Shown: piece by piece, positions 1-18,400 of the stretch
Layout of the letters: each line of letters starts with the position of its first letter
Position numbering within the stretch: position 1 is the first letter of the stretch
Assembly (NCBI RefSeq): GCF_000090795.2
Contig: NW_003546245.1
Span: 234,905-298,904 of the forward strand
Origin: Amphimedon queenslandica
Taxonomy: Eukaryota; Porifera; Demospongiae; Haplosclerida; Niphatidae
Length of the DNA: 64,000 nt
Direction of reading: 5' to 3'
Notes under the pieces: generated by a model
Database searches by the model: none
Told to the model about the DNA's origin: nothing
The model's input: the letters and a program-made list of their open reading frames with translations, nothing else
Program-made: the position numbers and the translations under genes

Positions 1-15
1 GTGTATCACTCTTAC

Positions 16-1903
16 TGTTGTTAATGTCTCCATGTTCTTCTCCAGTCTTTCTGAGTGCTCCTCTAGCTGTGCCTTTAGCTCTTGAGTAGCTTGTAACTCT
101 TTCCTCACTTCTTGTAGCTCTCTAGCAAATAATAGAAAACATAATAAACAATTGAACTTTAAAATATGCTAAGATATACATAGGTAAAGTTATAAGTACA
201 TGAATGTACATGACAATAGCTTAAAAGCAGATATGAAATCAGCCATTTTAATCTACAATGTAAATGAATTGTTACTATAAGTGCATTCACCTTTGAGTGT
301 CAAGTTGTTTCTCATGAAGTGACATTGTTTCTTGACTCATTTCCATCAGTTTTGTCTCTCTTGCTTCCAGTATGTGCTTTGTCTGTGCTAATTCCTAGAG
401 CAACAAAAGAGAGAAGAGAAATGGAGAATCATAAAATAGAACAATCATAGCTTTACTTTAGTTAGTGTCTTAATCATATCAGAATCCTTTGCTGTCTCTC
501 TTGTTCCAATGACAGGAGATGCTCTAACTTCACTAGTTGGACTATTATCATCTTGTCTTTCATTTGATTTATCATCCACTGTCTTGTCATTTCTCTTTGT
601 TTCATCGCTACAAGTCTCGGGTTTAAATACTTCTTCATTCTCTACTACAACTGATTCAGGGTTGACAACACTATCCAGTACTACAGGGTCAGCCACTGGT
701 TCTTTAACAAGTTTGACTGACTCACTTTCTAGTTTGACAGGTTCAGTTGCCAAGTCAACTTGTTCTGAAACAGGGTCTTTAGGATTTAGGGTATTTACTG
801 CTTCCTGAGTCTCCAAGGACTCGTCTTCTCTCATATAAGTGGGTGGAGCTTCCTTTCTTGTATCATCAATAAGTTGTGTCTCTTCTTTCTTCTCCTGATC
901 CTCATCTTTATGAATTTCAAGTACAGCTGGTTCTTTATTCTCTTCAGTAATTGATATACTATCCACAAGTTTCTTTTCATCATTAAATTGCAATTCTACT
1001 GATTCCATTTCTTCATGTTTAACATCATTAGTAGTATCAATATTAGCATCTGATGTAGTTGAGTTCATACTTGAAGCCGGTCCTAAAGGGTCTGATACAG
1101 TACTTGATTGAACAGGCTTTGAAGGGTCTGAAACTATTTTTGAAGGGTCCGAGATTATTTTCGAGTGTTCCAAGACTGCACTACATGTTTTAGGTGTTGA
1201 TGTTAAAGCTGGTTTTTCAGTGAAATGAGATGACTGGCCGTGAGAGACAGCATCTTTATTGGGCGTGGCTTTTAATGAATCAGTAGGTGTGGCCTTCAAA
1301 GAACCAGTGGGTGTGGTTTTTGGCGAACTTGCATGTTTTCTATTACTCCTAGCCCCTCCTCCTCCAGTCGATAGTTTAGTTGATGACTGTGTCTTTCTAA
1401 CTGATCCACTACTTGATCCACTTCTCTTTCCTTGAGGTGAAGGAGATCCCGTTGAACTCCAAAACGAGTCGGTTCCTCCCCAAGTACTTGAGAAATTATC
1501 GAAACTCTTTCCTTTAGAGACACTGTCACTATTAGCTTCTTTTGGATCTAATAAAAAATTAATGTTTAAGAAAAAAATTAATTATACAGCCCTCGTGAAG
1601 CAAAAATTTCGTCTAACAAAATGCCCGGACAAATCTGACAAACTTTTTGACCAACAAAATTTACGGTACTATATCCCCAATTTTATTGCAATCAGAAAAA
1701 TGAATTTAAGTATATTATTAAAAATTTATTATACATAATATTTAGGATAGGTTACTTGATATTGTTGAATTATCACCTCCTGCTCCTTCTCCTTTCTCTC
1801 CCTCTTGCTCTGTCTCACTGATGTCAAGGACTTTGTCTATTGATTTCTGCGCCTGTGAGAAAGCTGTCTTTGCGAAGCTGAGACTAGAATCAAACCATGA
1901 CAT
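16..1903 (-). CDS. TMF1: TMF1-like Golgi coiled-coil protein, 5' part
   Basis: Exons read 1903-1756, 1547-457, 394-291 and 121-16, and the gene runs off the left edge. The first 35 residues (MSWFDSSLSFAKTAFSQAQK, then SIDKVLDISE) match the distinctive N-terminus of TMF1/ARA160, a Golgi golgin that binds Rab6 and tethers vesicles. A short TWGG...SFW patch follows. A long, low-complexity Ser/Thr/Glu/Val-rich stretch (about residues 90-410) precedes the start of a heptad-like coiled coil in exons 3 and 4 (ELAQTKHILEARETKLMEM). The C-terminal TMF domain lies outside the window. Phases join without a break: 483 codons are visible. The ATG lies 116 bases from the start of the divergent POLR3E gene. 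The identification rests on the N-terminal match and the coiled-coil layout; the acidic middle is not conserved. Confidence 0.85.
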
Positions 1904-2019
1904 CTTTAACTTTTTTACCTAAGAAGGGGAGGAGAAGCTGTGCCCAGATGGGCAAGGTTCAATGAAGAAGATCACGCCTTAAACCATGTGGAGTCATCAT
2001 TATCATCATCATCATCATC

Positions 2020-3529
2020 ATGGCGAGTGATGATTTTGATGGAAAGACTGATACTCACGAGAATGACAGCACTGATACTAATGGCACTAGCATCATTATT
2101 GATGATGATGATCCTATTGTACAAGAAGTGAGTTGACTGCTCTCCCTTCGGCCTCTCATTCTGCCTCCTCTCTCTCTCTCTCTCTTTACCAGATACCAGT
2201 ATACTTAGCCAAAGGGCTGGCCAATAATCTTTACTTGCTCCAAGTAGGTACAACAAGATGTCTCATTAATAGAACCAAACACTGCTTGTTTCTTTGCAGT
2301 ATCCATTGCGTCCTGCCCACATGCCGTATGATGGTAAATCTGTATTGGAGACCAGAATGAAAGGAGAGCAACTGGAGATGACAATCGGCTTGGAGACAAG
2401 GGGAGCTGCTGGACAGCATTACTCACAAAGCAAAGGAATGCAATACTCAGGGCTTACTGGGTATGGCAATGCTGTATAGCAGGAAACTTTTGAGGGACTT
2501 AACTTTCACAGATCTGCCCAAAAAATTATTTTGTGGATTCTGCCATCTTATACCATGTTATTTAATTATTTTGATTTCGTGGATCTTAACGAAATCAATG
2601 AAAATTAAATCCCTTTAAAGTTTCCAGCTGTCCTCTGTAATTTTCTCACCTCCTCCTCCTCCTCCTCTCATGTAGTGGTGTAATGGACAAGATTGTACTA
2701 TCATCACAGTCTTCAAAACCTGGTGACATGTCTCGGTATGTTGCTGGAGTTTTTAAAGACAGTGAGTTTCATCTTTACAGACAATATACATTCAAATTAT
2801 TATTATCATTACTTAAAATATAATGTTATTTATTATTATTATTATTACTTATTATTATGTTATTTATTCCTTTTTGTTTGTGAATGAATCTATTACTTTA
2901 GATCAGATCCACTTAACTCCACTGAAGGGTATTGTCCAACTTCGTCCTTGTCTCCGTCACATTGAGAAACTTAATGAGAGTGGGCGTGTACCAGGAGCTG
3001 GTGGGGTAGGTGCAGTTAGTGATGGAGAAACAACAGCAACTGAGAGTGAAGAGGAAGAAGCTAAACCAGTCACTGTATGCTTCTCTTACTCGTATCCTTT
3101 AGGATCATCATCCCTTTTCTCTTCCTACTCTTCTTTTCCCTTTCCTCTCTCTCTCATTCCAGGTGAGGTTTGCTAAAGCTGGAGCGAAAGATAAACAAAA
3201 GGCCGAGCCTGAAGAACCTTGGAAAACTTTAAGCTACCACTCGCTTGAGGTGAACCTATTGATGATTGTTTCCTTGTATTTTTTCGCAATTACAGTCGAA
3301 TGAAGCAACGGTTGAGAGAGAATTGCTGTTTGCTGGAGATGACAATCATACTGAGGAATTCTCAGTTACACCTAGGTTAATTTTATTAATTATTATTTAT
3401 TATATAATTTCTATTGAAATTTTAAAATGAAAAGAAATTAAAAGTTAATGATTTTATCTTTTGTACTAGTGAATATCTGGATATGGTCTGTCCTGTTGAA
3501 ACAATGCAGAAAAGGTTATTCCATTAATC

Positions 3530-3624
<95 letters not shown>

Positions 3625-6600
3625 GTGCTAGTCCTCTTGGCCCAAGTGATGTGTTGTCACTGACAACATTGAAGACATTACCTTATGAAAAACAAGTTAT
3701 CGAACTTATGAAAAAAGGTATAAGTGAATAATGAGAATTGAGACATTAATGAAATAGGCAAGCAGTGTATAAAAAAACTATATTTTTCTCCCTGTTCTTT
3801 TTGCTATTCTTTTCTTTCTTATAATTATTTCTTTCCAGCTGTTGTCCTCTCGTTTGATTACGTGTGTATGCTCCTTAGCAGGGGCAAAGGGGAGAGAGGG
3901 TCAGTCCTCGAGTACCTCCAGAAATGTTCACTGTTAGTCCAGGGTTGCTGGGTGGTCCATTCAGCACTACTCCTCACAAAGGAGAGCTCTTCTTTAAGAA
4001 ATGCTAGAGATTATATAGTACGTCTAAGCTAGCTATTTTATTTAGTTTGTTCTTAGTTGCAGTAGATTTGTTTTAATCAATACCCTTACTGTATGTATGT
4101 GTGTGAGATTAGCTTCTTTTTTTAAAATGCCCATAACTCGAAAAATATTTGTCGGAAACAGCTCAAACTTGCTACATAGCATAAGGACATCAATAAGTAT
4201 TAAAAAATATAATAAAAATTTGGGGTCAATTTTTAGCCATTTTTTGGAAAAAACCATGGGCTATAGTACAGGGTATTTTTCCGAAAATTGAAGTTTTTAA
4301 AAAATGATCATAACTCAAAAAATATTTGTCGGAAACAGCTCAAACTTGCTAAATAGCATAAGGACATCAATAAGTATTAGAAAATGTAATAAAAATTTGG
4401 GGTGAATTTTTAGCCATTTTTTGGAAAAAACCATGGGCTATAGTACAGGGTATTTTTTCAAAATTTGGAGTTTTAAAAAAATGCCCATAACTCGAAAAAT
4501 ATTTGTCAGAAACAGCTCAAACTTGCTACATAGCATAAGGACATCAATAAGTATTAGAAAATGTAATAAAAATTTGGGGTGATTTTTTAGCCATTTTTTG
4601 GAAAAAACCATGGGCTATAGTACAGGGTATTTTTCCGAAATTTGGAGTTTTTAAAAAATGATCATAACTCAAAAAATATTTGTCGGAAACAGCTCAAACT
4701 TGCTACATAGCATAAGGACATCAATAAGTATTAGAAAATGTAATAAAAATTTGGGGTGATTTTTTAGCCATTTTTTGGAAAAAACCATGGGCTATAGTAC
4801 AGGGTATTTTTCCGAAAATTGAAGTTTTTAAAAAATGACGCTAACTTGAAAAATATTTGTCGGAATCAGCTCAAACTTGCTACATAGCATAAGGAGATCA
4901 ATGTGTATTAGAAAATGTGATAAAAATTTGGGGTGATTTTTTAGCCATTTTTTGGAAAAAAACCATGGGCTATAGTACAGGGTATTTTTCCGAAATTCAG
5001 AGTTTAAAAAAAAACGGCCATAACCCGAAAAATATTTGTCGGAAACAGCTCAAACTTGCTACATAGCATAAGGACATCAATAAGTATTAGAAAATGTAAT
5101 AAAAATTTGGGGTGATTTTTTAGCCATTTTTTGGAAAAAACCATGGGCTATAGTACAGGGTATTTTTCCGAAAATTGAAGTTTTTAAAAAATGACGCTAA
5201 CTTGAAAAATATTTGTCGGAATCAGCTCAAACTTGCTACATAGCATAAGGAGATCAATGTGTATTAGAAAATGTGATAAAAATTTGGGGTGATTTTTTAG
5301 CCATTTTTTGGAAAAAAACCATGGGCTATAGTACAGGGTATTTTTCCGAAATTCAGAGTTTTAAAAAAAACGGCCATAACCCGAAAAATATTTGTCGGAA
5401 ACAGCTCAAACTTGCTACATAGCATAAGGACATCAATAAGTATTAGAAAATGTAATAAAAATTTGGGGTGATTTTGGAGCCATTTTTTGGAAAAAACCAT
5501 GGGCTATAGCCTTTGCTATTTTTCGAAAATCAGTCAATTTTTGAAAATGACCATAACTCAAAAATATTTATCAGAGCTGTGCTCTTAATATGATGGAGGT
5601 GGAATATGCAATGATTGAGTTGTATTGATCTTTATCTCTCTCTTCTCTACTTCAGTTGTGGTGCTTTACCCAGCAGCACACCATCACTAGGAAGGACTTA
5701 GCTGCTGCACTAAAAGTAAGACTATCAAATCATTTTGTATGTGCATTATACTTCACATGGCACTATGTCATCATTTGGTAGCACTAAAGCATTCATTTAT
5801 TTTAAAATAGCAATTTATTTTTAGCATTATAGTTTGATATAGTTTTATATTTCCAGATTACAACACAGCAGTTAAGAGATATATTAAAGCCGATTGCTTG
5901 TCAGAGACCTGAAGGAGGCTGGCAGTTTCGGATGGAGAGAGACCACGACTTCATAAGCAAGTGAGTTATGTACGATATAGGAAACATAATATTTTGTAGA
6001 GAATTATATAGTTTTAAAATATAAATTTGAAATAGGTATCCACAAGTTGTCTCTTCACAGGAGTCCTTATGGCAGAGGAGGCACACTGAGTAAGTCATTA
6101 GTGAACTGTGTACATGTACTTCTTATTACTGTTAGAGTGTGCAAATACATTATTATAATTTAATGTATAGTTGCAGCAAAGATCAAAGGCCTAACAGTTG
6201 TGATAAAACCCACAGAACACTTCCACCAATACCGCAGTGTGATATTATAAATAGCACACTCATTTATTTAATGTGCAGCAGTGTGATATCAGTGATAGCA
6301 GAGCACGTGCAATCTTTGCTGGAACTATACACTAAAACAATTAATACATGTGGCGTCGTGTGCTATCTGATTTATCCGCACTCGCTTCCGGTCTCGTCGC
6401 TAAAATAGCGCACTCGGCCTTCGGCCTCGTGCGCTATTTTAGCGACTTGACCGGAAGCTCGTGCGGATAAATCAGATAGAACACACCGCCCCATGTATTA
6501 ACTATTACAAAATAAATCTTATCACAATATACAATGTACGTGTATATGATATTTTATTTGATATGGTGTGTGTTTATTTGGTAGGTTAGTGCAGGTATAT

Positions 6601-7748
6601 GGTCTTGGTACTTCACCTTCAGCTCCTCTTTCCACAAGTGCCTCTGAAGGTAAGTTTTATTATTAGATGTAAGGGCATTCATACTATAACACTTTATGAT
6701 ACTCATTGGTACTATTATGGCAATGGCACTGTATTCTTGTTAAGGTAAAACAGCTTCAGGAAGTAGGACAAAATCATCTCAACCGTCAGAGGCTAAGATT
6801 GATTTCACTCCAGCGAGGACACGCCTCCTTCAGCCAAACCAGCTGGACGTCGATAGAACTGGATCCAATGCTAGTTCTTTGAAAGACTTTTGTCGGACGA
6901 CAATAGGAAGAACTGTTGTATCATTTTCGGAGCTGAAGGAACGTTTACTGAGACACCAGTCGTCTTTAGCTAAAGATAATCCTATGCGGTAAGTGGGTTG
7001 GGCTAGAGGTGTGGCCAGTTATTAATGTTTATTGTTTCATCCTCAGAGGTCAAAATGTGACTAATGACCTGTTGGTTAGTACTCTTAAAGATGTCGGATG
7101 TGTTGAATTGGGACAGGCTCATTCTAAGAGGCTCTTCGTTATACCAAGCATTGGAGACCATACTGATCCAGTAAGGAAATTAGAATAAGAGAGTGAGAGA
7201 GAAAGGATGAAATTGAGAAGATCTGGCCACCATTTTGTCTTGGGTGATTGTCAAATTGATTTATAGTATCGCTTGGCGATCATTGATTTATTGAAAACGT
7301 CAAAGAGTTTAAAAAGGAAGCAGGTGGTAGACGCCATTAGCTCTCACAATGTCACGTTCGACAATAAAGTACTGACAAGTGTCCTAAGGGTAAGTCATCG
7401 TTACTGTATATGTGGGTTTCTTTGGTACGTTAGGACAAAGTTTTGTTCTTTTCATTTTTAAAGCTCAAAAAATAAAAACACAATATTTAGTGGGCACAGT
7501 CTTTTCACAGAATTAATTAAAAAGTTGCCTGCAAAACAAAAGTTTGACCTGACAAAGAAAGAAACTCACAGACTGTAATAATAAGATCTCTTGGTAATAC
7601 ACATATTCATGAACATGTGTGATGGTAAATTGTTGGCAGTAATGGCTCATCTAAGAAAGGAATTATTGTTCTTTTGTCTTTTTATTTCTTTTTATAGGAT
7701 CTGTGTAACAGCAGAGGAGCTCAGTGGCATTTAAAGGGAACAATTTAA
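2020..7748 (+). CDS. POLR3E: RNA polymerase III subunit RPC5
   Basis: Eighteen exons: 2020-2127, 2193-2243, 2300-2460, 2676-2761, 2902-3074, 3163-3249, 3296-3375, 3470-3514, 3626-3717, 3839-4017, 5656-5715, 5857-5960, 6036-6089, 6585-6649, 6745-6988, 7047-7170, 7267-7389, 7698-7748; 628 aa, against about 708 in human. Landmarks are acidic N-terminus DDDDPIVQE, then IPVYLAKGLANNLYLLQYPL, QIHLTPLKGIVQLRP, the region around LLVQGCWVV and the C-terminal end QWHLKGTI, all in the order of human RPC5 (Sin). RPC5 pairs with RPC4 (POLR3D) in a TFIIF-like heterodimer on RNA polymerase III, which makes tRNA, 5S and U6 RNAs in the nucleus. Intron 8 is almost entirely an ATT microsatellite, intron 10 carries a satellite array and intron 13 a foldback element. 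Start chosen as the first in-frame ATG ahead of the conserved N-terminus. Confidence 0.93.
3530..3624. repeat. ATT microsatellite filling a POLR3E intron
   Basis: An essentially uninterrupted ATT run ends in TATAG, the acceptor of POLR3E exon 9. It makes up most of the 111-base intron, including where branch point and pyrimidine tract should be. Confidence 0.95.
4106..5580 (+). repeat. Satellite array, subfamily A (8 units of 177-178 bp)
   Basis: Lies in intron 10 of POLR3E. The block ctatagtacagggtattttt recurs at 4261, 4438, 4615, 4792, 4970, 5148 and 5326, with a divergent last copy at 5504. Units contain cggaaacagctcaaacttgc and ttttttggaaaaaaccatgg. The unit pair at about 4837-5190 is repeated at about 5192-5548, sharing private changes, so a two-unit block was duplicated late. 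No coding potential. Confidence 0.95.
6341..6501. mobile_element. Foldback element, near-perfect 70-80 bp arms
   Basis: In POLR3E intron 13. Left arm (tacatg, then cgtgtgctatctgatttatc onward) and right arm are reverse complements around a ggccttcggcc centre. TTAA stands at both outer ends, as in piggyBac-type insertions. About 160 bp, no protein. The arms are GC-richer than the surroundings. Confidence 0.75.
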
Positions 7749-8089
7749 TTAATTAATCAATAATAATAATAACTAGTATAAGTCAACAACACTTCAAAAT
7801 TTACAATAAAAAATCAAAAAATTAATGAAACAATAATGATTCTACAAACAAATGGCACTAAAAATTTGATAATACCAATAATTAATAATAATAATAAAAT
7901 CTAAAAATCAAATGAACATACACATTGTAACAATAATAACAACAATGATAACAAGGACTATAAGTTTATGTAATAATTTTAAACTAAAACTGCATTCATT
8001 AATTGGGAGGAAAAAGACAGAAGATAATAATAATAATAACAATAATAATAATTCATTTTATATTGACGCTATAGTCTAATAACTACTAA
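7749..8089. other. Intergenic, 3' ends of POLR3E and PKC
   Basis: About 340 A-rich bases between convergent genes, with broken AAT runs. An AATAAA at 7805-7810 could end the POLR3E transcript. No gene is visible. Confidence 0.7.
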
Positions 8090-15127
<7,038 letters not shown>

Positions 15128-15445
15128 GACTGGGCTAGCAACTGCAAGTACTAGGGCTAGTTGTGATAATTACTGCTGATTCCAGCACAGACCCTGGCGA
15201 GTACAGAGTCTAGAAAGAATATAATCTCGTGTGCCTAGTTGATATACCTTCTTATGGATGTTGGATTGGATCTCCCACGAAAATAAGAAGTACACGTGAC
15301 TGCCCGTTACCCTAGTGACCATCACCATGGATACTTTTCATTGGTAATCATTTTGATTGAGGGTACATGATTCTACTCTTCATAGCAAACCTACAAGTAA
15401 AGTACCTATCTATTTTTGCATCAAAAGTCTGTGTCTTGTTTTAGC
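15128..15445. other. Shared promoter region, PKC and DRC3
   Basis: 318 bases between divergent starts. A TTAG|C just before the DRC3 ATG could be a 5' UTR acceptor. Apart from the X-box-like site nothing specific is recognised. Confidence 0.6.
15306..15319 (+). promoter_or_regulatory. X-box-like RFX site above DRC3
   Basis: GTTACCCTAGTGAC fits the RFX consensus GTNRCC-NN-RGYAAC at 11 of 12 defined positions and stands about 130 bases before the ATG of a motile-cilium gene. RFX factors drive ciliary genes through such sites across animals. The mismatch (G for the first A of the right half) leaves doubt. Confidence 0.4.
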
Positions 15446-18400
15446 ATGAGCAGACTATATGATGCAGCAGAGCCAACAGTTATAGATGAGAAACTTTTGA
15501 GGTCTTTAATACTGGAGCAGGGTCCTAATGGAGAGGCAGGCAAGATAATAGAGAAGGAAGGAGTTGAGTTTCATGAAGTACTTGAGATAAGAATAGACTT
15601 CAAAAGTAAGTCACAAAAAGGAGAGAGTCTTTGTAATCATAGAATTGATTATTGTTGTGTACATTAATATTCTTTGGCTTCCATTGTATGTTGTCTCTAT
15701 CCCTTGGCAACGGTATAAGCCTTGGCAGGAGGAACATGATTATATCATTATCACATTCTTATAATCAAGCAACACTACACGTACATGTAGTTTAATCATG
15801 CCTTGCAGGTAACATTATAATCAATATGGTGTTTTTTCCATTAAAGATGTGCAACACATTGAGAATCTTTGGCAGTTACAGAACCTGGTCAAATTGAGAC
15901 TAGATAATAATATAATTGCAACAATTACTGGCCTTGATCAACTGGTACACTTGGAATGGCTAGGTAATTGAGCTAGTTTTAATCTAACAGCAATGTAATG
16001 ATACTCTCCTTCTTCCCTCTCTCCCTCTCTCTCTAGATCTTTCCTTCAATAATATCACAACTATAGAGGGCATTGATAAGCTCGTTAAATTGAAGGATCT
16101 CTCTCTTGCTCACAACCTAATTAAAGAGGTTGGCGGTCTCTCAACTCTCACTAGCCTACAAGTCTTGTCACTCGGCTACAACAAACTCCACAATCTCAAC
16201 TCTACGTCTCGATATCTTCGTAAACTCTCGTCGCTTCAGACACTTTGTTTAAAAGGGAACAAGTTCAGTCGAGTTCCTGCTCATTCTGGGAACGAGACAG
16301 AGGAAGAAGCATACAGGTCCTATCAGATGAACTGCATTGCATTCATACCATCATTAGTATACCTGGACTATCAAATGATACTACAAGAAACAGTAAGAGT
16401 GCATAGCTAGTACACATCACAGTGCATAGAATATGAGGAATATTTAGGGCAAGTCCTGCTATAATTATCATGTAGTGCATTTAAGAATTTCATGTGTACT
16501 TTGTATAATGAAACATTAGTCATTTTAGTTTGAATACAGAATCCATTATGTTTAATGCATGTACATATACAGTGCACTATGTCTCTATAGTCTACTATCA
16601 AGAGTAAATAATACCTACAGAGAGTATCCAACGGCCCCATCTCAGCTGCTGCAAGTGTGTGGATTTCTAGGAAGTCACGTTCAGGATACTTCTGTATATT
16701 ATCAATGAACAACACATCTGTATGAACATTGATTGAAAACTACTGAAGTATGCGGAACATGACTTCCTAGGAATCCACACACTTGCAGCAGGCCTCAATA
16801 GGGCCGTTGGATACTCTCTGTAGGTATTATTTACTCTTGCTACTATTCATTTGTTTCTTTTCTGCACACACAAAAACACATTATGATATAGCGAGCATTA
16901 GCCTTGGAGCAGCACAAGGAAGATCTTGACGAAATTCTGAGGAATGAGAGAGAAGAGAGAGCAAAGAAAGAAGAGAATAATGCTATACAAGCAATAAAGC
17001 AACAGCACACAGTTAGTTTTATGTTACATAACAATTATCATATTATAGCTACATGTACGTTCTACTGTATAATCCTGTCTCTGTGTGGCTCAATTAGCGT
17101 GGTATTATATGTTAATTTTATGTAGAACCATGTATGTCCTTTATCGTAAACAAAAATTATAACTATAGCATCAAAGAAGTACAAATATTCATATTGTATT
17201 ACACAGATGCATCATCATAGTTCCAATTGACAACAGCAAATATGTACAGTCCACTATCAGTGTTTGTTCCATCACTCTTACATGTATATGTATTTGTTGG
17301 ACAATGAAGTTAGCAATTTCCTCTGTTTCAGCTTGCTTATGTTGATGGCCTTGAACAAGATGAATTCTTCCATTCCTTATTTGAGGATGACACAGAAGCC
17401 TCAAGACTTGAACTGCTACCAGGAGAGAAGGAAAGACTAGAAGAGTGAGTCTTTAGGCATGCATGTACATGTACACAGTAAAAGTACATACTGTACATGA
17501 AAAGATGGTATACTTAAATGGAGTGTATTATATGTACTTATATTTCATAAGGTATTGTCAAGAGGTTGTGAAAATATCCAGTGATATAGTGTCTATTGGA
17601 TTAGAAGAAGAGAAGAAGAGAACTAGAGAGAGAGAGCTGTTCCAATCAGCGTATCAAAAAGCGCTGGAGTTGAATCAAAAATCCTCATCTGATCTGATAC
17701 AGAAATACGAAGAAGATAAAGCAAAGGCAAGTATAGAGATTTTTAGCTACATGAAGCTAATTACCTTCCTCATCTTCTTCTTAAAATGATTTCTCAGCTA
17801 TTAAACGATCACCAGATTGATACACTAGGAGAAAAGATAAGCAAGCTCCATCACGACGTAATGACACTAGAAATGCAACTAGTAGATCAACTAGAGGTAA
17901 GAAAAGTACATGTACACTTTGCATGTACATGTACATTGTTATTTTAATCATTTGAATTACATGTACTTCTTATTGTGTAGGATATTAGTAAAGAATTTGA
18001 AAGGAACTACACTGACATGGTCAGTCATATGATAGAAGGAGTACAGGCAAAGTTAGTATAATTATCCTATACACACACATAATAGACGTCACTATCTTAA
18101 TCTACATGTACATGTACCTGTCGACATAATATCATTGGGTGGCATAATCTTTTGTTGTCATTGTACACATATGAAGTGCTCTTCACTGCCAGGATTGTGT
18201 GTAGTAATGAGTGTCTGTTTTCATTAGCCTTCAATCTGATGAGAATTTGTCATTTTGCAGTATATCCAGTATGTATGACACTCTAGAAGATATCCTAAAT
18301 CACTTTAAAGAAAGTGAATTATAGAATGACAGTTTCAAGCTGTATTAAACAATTGCAATTGGAATTTGACACATAATGTGGATCAATCACTTCATTGAAG

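Noticed and set aside
1296-1529. 77-residue minus-strand open frame
   Set aside because: It is a shadow of TMF1 exon 2; the frame continuing from MSWF through TWGG runs across it and joins the downstream exon.
3448-3663. Open frame with long poly-isoleucine
   Set aside because: It is the ATT microsatellite of a POLR3E intron translated in one frame.
6341-6501. Hairpin as a microRNA precursor
   Set aside because: Arms of 70-80 nearly perfect pairs and TTAA borders fit a foldback transposon better; no mature-miRNA signature can be judged.
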